Below, piece after piece: positions 1 to 5,508 of a stretch of DNA of 12,514 nucleotides. The position numbers were made by a program, and so were the translations under genes. The notes beneath the pieces are model-generated. The model was not told the origin of the DNA. It was given only the letters and a program-made list of their open reading frames with translations, and searched no databases. Location: the NCBI GenBank assembly GCA_003530935.1, contig DPEO01000064.1, positions 1 to 12,514 of the forward strand. The letters run 5' to 3'. Source of the stretch: Desulfomicrobiaceae bacterium. GTDB lineage: Bacteria > Desulfobacterota > Desulfovibrionia > Desulfovibrionales > Desulfomicrobiaceae. Positions within the stretch are counted from its first letter, which is position 1. Every line of letters begins with the position of its first letter.

Positions 1-1011
1 GTATTTACCATCCATAATTTAGCATATCAGGGACGGTTTTCCTACCGGCTTTTTGCCATGTCTGGGCTCCCGACGGAGGCATGGCACATGGACGGCGTCG
101 AGTTCTATAGCAGTTTCAATTATATGAAAGCAGGCATCGCGTATGCGGACCGCATCACCACGGTCAGCCCCAGTTATGCCGAAGAGATCCTCACCCCAGA
201 ATTTGGCTGTGGCATGGAGGGCCTGCTCCAGCGCCGCCGCGACCTGGTAAGCGGCGTTCTCAACGGAATGGATCAGGATGTTTGGAATCCGGCGCGGGAC
301 CCGTTTCTTCCCTGCTGTTATGACGCCACGGACGTGCGCGGCAAAATGCAGTGCAAGATGCATATGCTGGAGCGGGTGGGGCTTTCGGCGTATTTTCTGG
401 ACCGGCCTGTGCTTGGATTTGTGGGGCGGCTGCGTGGTCAAAAAGGCATCGATATGGTCCTCGATGCCCTACCTATGCTCATGGCCCTGGATGTAGGGCT
501 TGTGGTCTTGGGGGAAGGAAATCCCGCATACGAGGCCCGGCTTTTTCAGGCGGTGGAAGACTATCCCGGCCAAGTGGCCGCTGTGGTGGGGTATACGGAA
601 GAGATGGCCCATGTCATCCAGGCCGGGACGGACATCTTTCTCATGCCCTCCCGCTACGAACCGTGTGGGCTCACCCAGATGTACAGCCTGCGCTACGGCA
701 CGATCCCGGTGGCCACGGCTGTGGGGGGCTTGCGGGACACCATCGTCCCCTACCCGTTGGAAGACGCCACGGGGTTCATGTTCGCCCCTGCCACGGCGGA
801 CCGTTTGGTGGAGACCGTACGCGAGGCGGTCCGGGTATGGCAGGATCGGGAGACCTGGGGGGAGATGCAGCGTCGGGCCATGGAGAGTGATTTTTCCTGG
901 GAGCGGTCAGCGCGGCAGTACGTGGCGCTCTACCGGCAGCTCCATCCAGACTTGGAATGTGCGGAGGTGGCGGGAAACGTGCAACCAGAGGGGGGACGCT
1001 ATGGCTATTGA
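1..1011 (+). CDS. glgA: Glycogen synthase, ADP-glucose type (GT5), 5' end cut off by window
   Basis: GlgA transfers glucose from ADP-glucose to the non-reducing end of alpha-1,4-glucan in the cytoplasm. The reading frame is open from base 1, and the ATG at 58 is an internal methionine, because the residues before it (VFTIHNLAYQGRF) are a classic GlgA motif. The 336 residues seen cover about the last two thirds of a family protein of roughly 480. Visible landmarks in order are KAGIAYADRITTVSPSYAEE, LNGMDQDVWNP, the start of the C-terminal GT-B half at FVGRLRGQKG (family usually VSRLTSQKG), and the donor-site motif SRYEPCGLTQMY followed by RYGTIPVATAVGGLRDT. The terminal helix motif DFSWERSARQYVALYRQL is also present. 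The stop overlaps the next gene by 11 bases, so the two are co-transcribed. Identification is secure; only the N-terminal part is missing. Confidence 0.96.
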   Translation, partial: VFTIHNLAYQGRFSYRLFAMSGLPTEAWHMDGVEFYSSFNYMKAGIAYADRITTVSPSYAEEILTPEFGCGMEGLLQRRRDLVSGVLNGMDQDVWNPARDPFLPCCYDATDVRGKMQCKMHMLERVGLSAYFLDRPVLGFVGRLRGQKGIDMVLDALPMLMALDVGLVVLGEGNPAYEARLFQAVEDYPGQVAAVVGYTEEMAHVIQAGTDIFLMPSRYEPCGLTQMYSLRYGTIPVATAVGGLRDTIVPYPLEDATGFMFAPATADRLVETVREAVRVWQDRETWGEMQRRAMESDFSWERSARQYVALYRQLHPDLECAEVAGNVQPEGGRYGY

Positions 1012-1324
1012 AAAGAAGTATGTGAAGTCCAAAAAGAAATTCAAGGTGACTTTCACGCTTTCCGCCGAAGAGAGCGGGGGGGCGACGAGCGCCGCCCTGG
1101 TGGGGGAGTTTACCCGGTGGATGGACGGGGCCCTACCCATGAAGCGGGACAAGCAAGGGAATTTCCGAGCTGTGGTGGAGCTCCCTGGCGGCCGACGGTA
1201 TGCCTTCCGTTATCTGCTCGACGGGAGTCGCTGGGAAAACGATTGGAAGGCCGATGCCTACCGCTACTGCTCCTTTGCCGCTGCGGACAACTCCATCCTC
1301 GATCTCACCGAGATCCCGTCCTAG
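1001..1324 (+). CDS. Small stand-alone CBM48 / isoamylase early-set domain protein
   Basis: This 107-residue protein is essentially one carbohydrate-binding domain of the CBM48/AMPK-beta glycogen-binding type. After a lysine-rich start (KKYVKSKKKFKVTF) comes the family core: ALVGEFTRW at about 33-40, equivalent to the VGDFNxW motif, then YAFRYLLDGSRWENDW at about 67-82, the strand pair carrying sugar-binding aromatics. No catalytic domain, signal peptide or membrane segment is visible. The ATG at 1001 was chosen because a purine-rich ribosome site (GAGGGGGGA) lies just before it; the frame is open further upstream but that stretch is glgA coding sequence. The 11-base overlap with glgA suggests translational coupling and a role in glycogen binding or in placing GlgA on glycogen; that role is inferred. 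Its stop codon directly abuts the stop of the convergent GGDEF gene. Confidence 0.88.
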   Translation: MAIEKKYVKSKKKFKVTFTLSAEESGGATSAALVGEFTRWMDGALPMKRDKQGNFRAVVELPGGRRYAFRYLLDGSRWENDWKADAYRYCSFAAADNSILDLTEIPS

Positions 1325-2755
1325 TTACGAGTGGGCGCAGACTGGGGCTGAGGCCTCCCCCAAGGACGAGACGCACACCATGTTGCGGCCGCCGGTCTTG
1401 GCCCGGTAGAGGGCCTGGTCGGCTTCGTGCACCAGGGCTTCCGGCGGGGTGAAGGCCCCGGGGCGCATGCCTGCCACGCCGATGGAGGCCGTCACCCGGA
1501 AGGTCTTGCCTTCGAAGGAAAAGCGCTCCTGGGCAATGAGGTCGCGGAGGCGTTCGGCCAGGACCCAGGCCTGTTCTTCACTGGTCTGCGGCAAGAGGAC
1601 GATGAATTCTTCGCCGCCGAACCGGGCCGGAAAGTCCGATTCCCGCAAGGTGCGCTGCAGCAATTGTCCCACGCGGGTCAGCACCATGTCGCCGGCCAAG
1701 TGGCCGTAAGTGTCGTTGACGGCCTTGAAGAAATCCAGGTCCAGCATGAGCAGGCTGAGTTCCTGTGCGTGCCGCTGGTGGCGTTTCATCTCTTCCCGCA
1801 GCCGTTTGTCGAAGGCATAGCGGTTGGCGATGTGTGTCAGGCCGTCGTGATCTGCCATGGCCTTGACGCGGCGAAAGCGCAGGGCGTTGTGGAGGGCCAG
1901 GGCCACGTGGTTGGCTGCGGCGTGCAGGGTGCGCAATCGATCTCGCCCCAAGGTGTGGACCCCTTGGGTGCAGAGTACGAGGGCGCCGAAGGTGCCTCCC
2001 TGGGTCGTCTGGAGGGCCTGGGTAAAGAGCTCGGCCTTGTGGGGTGGGTGCTGCAAAGGTTCTCCCCATTCGAGGATTTCCCGCCGAAAGGCCGTGGCGA
2101 TGCCGCCGCCCAGCCGCTCCATGACGCGGCCGAGATGATTGATCCATTGTTCTTGGAGTTCCGGGATGCCGTGGGGAAGGAGAAAGTCTGCCTCCAGGCC
2201 GTTTCCCGTGGATTCCCACAGGACCGCGGCGGCCTGGTGTACAGGCACCAGGGTGGTGACGGCGTGGAGATAGGCGGAGAGCACCTGGTGGATCTCCAGG
2301 GTGGCCGATGCGTTGCGCAGCACGCCGTTGAGAAAGGCGAGTTCTTCGTTTTTGCGCACCAAGAGTTCCCGTTCCAGGGTGATCTCTTTGGCCATGTTGC
2401 GCATGTCTTCGCTGATCCGGAACATCTCCCGCAGCTGTTCAAGGAGGGTGCTGATCTTTTCCGCGGTCAGGGGGAGCGTCACCACCGCCACGAAGCGGCC
2501 GGCGGCAAAAAGTTCCAGGGCGTGCTCGGCGGTGGTGTCCGCCACCAGCACGCAGGCAAGCCCCCCTTGTTCCAGCACGCGGCGGGCGTTGCGGGGCACG
2601 GAGTCCCAGGTGGACGCTGCCACGAAGATGGCCGTATCTTCACGAATATCCCCGAATTTTGAAGGATCGGCGGCGGCCATGGGTGCGGACAGCATGACTT
2701 CGAGGGACTGGGCGATGGCCTGAGGAAGTCCAAGATACCAATAGGACTGCGGCAT
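1325..2755 (-). CDS. GAF-GGDEF diguanylate cyclase
   Basis: The 476-residue protein probably makes the second messenger c-di-GMP from two GTP. The C-terminal GGDEF domain (about 300-465) has DHDGLTHIANR, the metal-binding LDLDFFKAVNDTYGH segment and an intact GGEEF active site at 380-384. An RESD I-site (371-374) sits five residues before it, so product inhibition is expected. Residues about 145-295 look like a GAF sensor domain, and about 105-145 like a signalling helix or coiled coil. The first about 105 residues resemble a receiver fold without the usual phospho-acceptor aspartate or conserved lysine. No membrane segments are seen, so it should be cytoplasmic. The ATG at 2755 was chosen over an in-frame ATG at 2773 because AGGAGGT stands five bases before it and lies inside the longer reading frame. 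A sigma-54-like promoter and palindromes lie upstream. Ligand and target are unknown. Confidence 0.93.
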   Translation of the reverse strand: MPQSYWYLGLPQAIAQSLEVMLSAPMAAADPSKFGDIREDTAIFVAASTWDSVPRNARRVLEQGGLACVLVADTTAEHALELFAAGRFVAVVTLPLTAEKISTLLEQLREMFRISEDMRNMAKEITLERELLVRKNEELAFLNGVLRNASATLEIHQVLSAYLHAVTTLVPVHQAAAVLWESTGNGLEADFLLPHGIPELQEQWINHLGRVMERLGGGIATAFRREILEWGEPLQHPPHKAELFTQALQTTQGGTFGALVLCTQGVHTLGRDRLRTLHAAANHVALALHNALRFRRVKAMADHDGLTHIANRYAFDKRLREEMKRHQRHAQELSLLMLDLDFFKAVNDTYGHLAGDMVLTRVGQLLQRTLRESDFPARFGGEEFIVLLPQTSEEQAWVLAERLRDLIAQERFSFEGKTFRVTASIGVAGMRPGAFTPPEALVHEADQALYRAKTGGRNMVCVSSLGEASAPVCAHS

Positions 2756-2760
2756 GAGAT

Positions 2761-2767
2761 ACCTCCT
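2761..2767 (-). promoter_or_regulatory. Strong ribosome binding site deciding the GGDEF start
   Basis: Read on the minus strand this is AGGAGGT, followed by ATCTC and the ATG ending at 2755. Match and spacing are near ideal. It overlaps the alternative upstream ATG (2773), which has no comparable site of its own, so the shorter protein is preferred. Confidence 0.85.
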
Positions 2768-2779
2768 GGCCAAGGAATA

Positions 2780-2797
2780 TGCAAAAAGGTTGCCGCA
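2780..2797 (-). promoter_or_regulatory. Candidate sigma-54 (RpoN) promoter for the GGDEF gene
   Basis: The minus strand reads TGCGGCAACCTTTTTGCA. It has GGCA at the -24 position and TTGCA at the -12 position, with exactly ten bases between the invariant GG and GC pairs, as in the consensus TGGCACGNNNNTTGCW. Differences from consensus are a C for the first T and AC for CG after GGCA. It predicts a start of transcription near 2769-2770 and a short leader that just includes the ribosome site. A sigma-70 reading is weaker: CATATT could serve as -10, but no good -35 stands 17 bases upstream. This is a prediction from pattern alone. Confidence 0.45.
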
Positions 2798-2800
2798 GAA

Positions 2801-2822
2801 AAAGATCTTTGGATATCCAAAG
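2801..2822. promoter_or_regulatory. Two overlapping perfect palindromes, possible operator
   Basis: CTTTGGATATCCAAAG (2807-2822) is a 16-base perfect palindrome. It shares its CTTT with a second perfect palindrome, AAAGATCTTT (2801-2810). They lie just upstream of the predicted -24 element of the GGDEF promoter, with the larger one centred about 45 bases before the predicted transcript start. That is a usual place for a regulator dimer to bind, though closer than typical sigma-54 enhancer sites. I do not recognise the motif as that of a known regulator. Confidence 0.4.
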
Positions 2823-2908
2823 GATGGATGATGGGCTGACGAGGGGGCCGAGGGGCGTGTCAGGGGCCTGACTGTGAGGAGCGTGTGCCCCCGAGACGTG
2901 CAGGGATG
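2823..2908. other. GC-rich gap downstream of mutY, no clear terminator
   Basis: This stretch separates the mutY stop from the GGDEF upstream palindromes. It holds three copies of a five-base word in alternating orientation (CTGAC 2836-2840, GTCAG 2859-2863, CTGAC 2868-2872), able to form one of two alternative short hairpins. Neither is followed by a T tract on either strand, so I do not call an intrinsic terminator. mutY transcription may run into the GGDEF gene. No small open frame with a convincing ribosome site is seen. Confidence 0.5.
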
Positions 2909-3994
2909 TCAGTCCCGATGGGGATGGGCCTGTTTTCGGCTCAAGGCCTGCACCAACTTTCGGTGTCCGGCGGGAAAGGGCAGGGCGCGCACTTCGTCCC
3001 AGGTGGCCCAGCGGGCGGTTTCCGCTTCGGTGAGGGCCAGGTGGTTGGGGTCGCTGACAAGGTGGACCGTAAAGGCGTGCAGCGTGACGCGGTACTGCAT
3101 GTAGCTATGCCGGAAGACGCCCAGCAGTCGAGGCGCTTCCACCGTCAGACCGGTTTCTTCGGCGATCTCCCGGCAGACGGCGGCTTCGGGGCGCTCGCCC
3201 GCTTCCACCACGCCGCCGGGAAATTCCCACAGGCCGCCCCAGACGTCGTCCAGCCGTCGCCTTTGCACGAGCACCCGGCCTTGGTGCCAGATGAGGCCTG
3301 TGGCCATGGTGATGCGGATCACCTGGGGGCGTGGCGGCCGCACGGGGAGGTCCTGGGTGGTGCCGTCCTGGGCGGCGCGGCATTGGGGCGCCATCGGGCA
3401 GTCCTCGCAGCGGGGGTGTCTGGGGGTGCAGACGAGGGCCCCCAGTTCCATGAGCCCTTGGTTGAAGAGGCGCGCCTGACCGGGGGGGAGATGCTCGCGG
3501 CAAAAGGTCTCCACGGTTTGCCGGGTGTCCGCGGCAGTGATGGGGGCCCGGATGGCGCGAAGTCGCGCCACCACCCGCAGTACATTGGCGTCTACCACTG
3601 GCACGTCCTGGTTGTAGGCGATGCTGGCAATGGCTGCGGCCACGTAGGGACCGATGCCGGGAAGACGGCGCAGGAGTTGGGGATGCCTGGGGAGTTCGCC
3701 GCCGAAGTCTTGGCACAGGACGCGGGCGCAGGCCATGAGGTGGTGGGCGCGGCGGTAGTAGCCGAGCCCTTCCCAGAGTTTGAGCACCAACGCCTCTGGC
3801 GCGGCGGCTAAGGCCGGGATATGGGGGATTTGACACACGAAGCGCGTGAAGTACGGGACGACCCGGTCCATTTGTGTTTGCTGGACCATGACCTCCGCCA
3901 GCCATACGTGGTACGGGTCGTAGGTTGCGCGCCAGGGAAGCGGCCGGGCGTTTGCTGTAAACCACCGGATGAGGGCATGCGCAAAGGGCGTCAT
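2909..3994 (-). CDS. mutY: A/G-specific adenine glycosylase MutY with intact C-terminal Nudix domain
   Basis: MutY removes adenine mispaired with 8-oxoguanine and so prevents G-to-T changes. In the 361-residue form chosen here, the catalytic Glu34 lies in WLAEVMVQQTQ. The helix-hairpin-helix LPGIGPYVAAAI (111-122) has Tyr where endonuclease III has its catalytic Lys, as expected of a monofunctional glycosylase. The catalytic Asp135 lies in VVDANVLRV. Four cysteines at 189, 196, 199 and 205 (C-x6-C-x2-C-x5-C) bind a 4Fe-4S cluster. The C-terminal third is a Nudix fold with a complete box, G261-x5-E267-x7-REIAEETGL, which is degenerate in well-studied MutY such as that of E. coli. The start at 3994 fits the family (residues just before the LPWR motif); an in-frame ATG at 4072 would overlap the divergent neighbour. 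No good ribosome site precedes 3994, so the exact start is uncertain. Confidence 0.94.
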   Translation of the reverse strand: MTPFAHALIRWFTANARPLPWRATYDPYHVWLAEVMVQQTQMDRVVPYFTRFVCQIPHIPALAAAPEALVLKLWEGLGYYRRAHHLMACARVLCQDFGGELPRHPQLLRRLPGIGPYVAAAIASIAYNQDVPVVDANVLRVVARLRAIRAPITAADTRQTVETFCREHLPPGQARLFNQGLMELGALVCTPRHPRCEDCPMAPQCRAAQDGTTQDLPVRPPRPQVIRITMATGLIWHQGRVLVQRRRLDDVWGGLWEFPGGVVEAGERPEAAVCREIAEETGLTVEAPRLLGVFRHSYMQYRVTLHAFTVHLVSDPNHLALTEAETARWATWDEVRALPFPAGHRKLVQALSRKQAHPHRD

Positions 3995-4038
3995 GCCGTG
4001 TGCAGACACTACGCCGGTGATTTTGTAAAGGGAGGAGA
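3995..4038. promoter_or_regulatory. Short divergent spacer between mutY and the GT2 gene
   Basis: Only 44 bases separate the two divergent starts, so their promoters must overlap each other or extend into the coding regions. The plus side ends with AAAGGGAGGAGA directly before ATG 4039, a strong ribosome site for the glycosyltransferase. The minus side has no evident ribosome site before the mutY ATG. No convincing -35/-10 pair is seen on either strand. Confidence 0.4.
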
Positions 4039-5052
4039 ATGGGAAGCCCTCGTGTTTCCGTAGTGTTGCCATGTTACCAGGCTGCAGACACCCTTCCGGC
4101 GTGCCTGGAGAGCCTGCTCGCGCAGACCTTGGGCGATATGGAGGTCATTGCCGTGGACGATGGCTCCATCGATGCCACGGCCGAAGTCCTGCACCGTTAC
4201 GCCTCTTGGGATCGCCGCGTGCGGCCGTTTTTCCGTCCTCACGAGGGGTTCGTGGCTACGGTCAATTTTGGTTTGGCCCAAAGCCGGGGGGAGTTTGTCG
4301 CCCGCATGGACGCCGATGACGTGTGCTTGCCGGCGCGTTTTGCCGAGCAGGTGCGCTTTTTGGAGGACCACCCGCACATCGGCCTGGTGGGCTGTTTGGT
4401 GCGCTTTGGCGGGGACGCGGTGCGTGCCCGTGGGTACAAGGCGTACGTGGATTGGACCAATTCCGTGGTGGACGAGGAGGCCATTTCCCGCTCCCGCTTC
4501 ATTGAATCTCCCTTCGCCCACCCCAGCCTCATGTGGCGCCGGCCTCTTGCCAGCTCTTTGGGGGGCTTCTATGAGGGGCCCTTCCCCGAGGATTACGAGC
4601 TCATCTTGCGCTGGCTCGATGCAGGGGTCCGCATGGCCAAGGTGCCGCAGGAACTTCTTGTTTGGAATGATCCGCCCACGCGGCTGTCGCGCACGGATCC
4701 ACGCTATGATTCCGAGGCCTTTTACGCCATCAAGGCCCGGTATTTGGCCCGTTGGCTCCATAGCCAAGGACACGAGCGCGTTGTTGTGGTGGGCGCAGGG
4801 CGGCTTTCCCGACGGCGGGCCCTGCTTTTGGAAGCCCATGGGGTGGAAATCCGCGCCTTTCTCGACGTGGATCCGGCAAAAATCGGCAAAACGCTCTCGG
4901 GAAAGCCCGTATACTCGTGGTATGCAATGGAGTCTGTCGGGCAGGACTTCCTTGTATCGTATGTGGGAGGCCGTGGAGGGCGGGAACGCGTGGCGGCGTT
5001 TTTGGAACGCCGCGGCTACAAAGCAGGCCGCCACTATATTTTGGCGGCATAA
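4039..5052 (+). CDS. Family 2 glycosyltransferase with C-terminal Rossmann-like domain
   Basis: A 337-residue protein of two parts. Residues 5-240 are a GT-A inverting glycosyltransferase: VSVVLPCYQAADTL at the first strand, VDDGSIDAT (39-47) for nucleotide binding, and the metal-binding ARMDADD (88-94). An ED pair in FPEDYELILR (182-191) follows, which is the usual place for the catalytic base. Residues about 246-337 are a separate nucleotide-binding-like unit, with RVVVVGAGRLSRRRALLL, then FLDVDPAKIGKTLSGKPV, and ending YVGGRGGRERVAAFL. This resembles the N-terminal domain of PglD-type sugar acetyltransferases. No membrane segments are seen, so it should act in the cytoplasm or at the inner membrane face, probably in surface polysaccharide assembly. 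Donor and acceptor cannot be told. GGAGG directly before ATG 4039 supports the start. It is the first gene of a plus-strand run. Confidence 0.88.
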   Translation: MGSPRVSVVLPCYQAADTLPACLESLLAQTLGDMEVIAVDDGSIDATAEVLHRYASWDRRVRPFFRPHEGFVATVNFGLAQSRGEFVARMDADDVCLPARFAEQVRFLEDHPHIGLVGCLVRFGGDAVRARGYKAYVDWTNSVVDEEAISRSRFIESPFAHPSLMWRRPLASSLGGFYEGPFPEDYELILRWLDAGVRMAKVPQELLVWNDPPTRLSRTDPRYDSEAFYAIKARYLARWLHSQGHERVVVVGAGRLSRRRALLLEAHGVEIRAFLDVDPAKIGKTLSGKPVYSWYAMESVGQDFLVSYVGGRGGRERVAAFLERRGYKAGRHYILAA

Positions 5053-5076
5053 CCCATTATCAAGGATATGAAATCA

Positions 5077-5508
5077 ATGAGCACAGCATTGCAGCAGTAC
5101 GTGGAAGACATCGAACGGGTGCTTCCCCGCGTGGTTTCCGAATGGGAACTCTTGGGAGATGTGACTGAAGAGGGCGCCGTATGGGGCTTTGATATCGAAG
5201 AGGATGACGTCAGTGGATTTGTGGTGTTGGAATCCAATGTGGGGACGTACGACGTGCCCACGGTGAGCGTCTCTTTGTCCCTGGGCCCGGTGAGCGAGGC
5301 GGACCGGGAAGACCTCTTGGATATGCTGGCCATCAGCGCCCAGTTACTGGACGCGTGCATGACCATTACCCCCCCCATCGGTGAAGAAGGCGAAGAATAC
5401 TTCCTCATCCAGACCAAGTTTTTGGCCAAGGACTTTTCCGAAGCCCGCATCCTTTCGGCCATCAAGTCTTTGGTGGCCCAATTGGATATGTTCTTCGGCG
5501 CTCAGTAA
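5077..5508 (+). CDS. Small acidic protein, possibly YbjN-like
   Basis: This 143-residue protein has no signal peptide or membrane segment and is strongly acidic, with roughly four Asp/Glu for each Lys/Arg. The order is an N-terminal helix (LQQYVEDIERVL), a strand-rich middle with many short acidic turns (VTEEGAVWGFDIEEDD), a helix near 77-94 (SEADREDLLDMLAISAQLLD), another strand, and a final long helix ending LVAQLDMFFGAQ. The pattern recalls YbjN or the secretion-chaperone-like fold, but the resemblance is weak and I assign no function. ATG 5077 is preferred to the in-frame ATG 5068 because AAGGA (5062-5066) is ten bases before 5077 but only one base before 5068. It follows the glycosyltransferase by 24 bases. 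Its TAA touches the ABC-F ATG directly. A run of eight C (5369-5376) lies in the coding sequence. Confidence 0.75.
   Translation: MSTALQQYVEDIERVLPRVVSEWELLGDVTEEGAVWGFDIEEDDVSGFVVLESNVGTYDVPTVSVSLSLGPVSEADREDLLDMLAISAQLLDACMTITPPIGEEGEEYFLIQTKFLAKDFSEARILSAIKSLVAQLDMFFGAQ

Noticed and set aside
1343..1362. Hairpin TGGGG/CCCCA as a terminator for the glgA-CBM48 transcript
   Set aside because: The stem is only five base pairs, the loop is ten bases and no T tract follows on either strand.
1427..2662. Open frame of 411 codons on the plus strand opposite the GGDEF gene
   Set aside because: The minus-strand frame holds GGEEF, an I-site and a strong ribosome site. The plus-strand translation shows no family motif.
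2756..2773. Longer GGDEF protein starting at ATG 2773
   Set aside because: AGGAGGT would lie inside the coding sequence and is ideally spaced for ATG 2755.
3995..4072. Longer MutY starting at ATG 4072
   Set aside because: The extra 26 residues do not resemble MutY N-termini and would overlap the start of the divergent glycosyltransferase.
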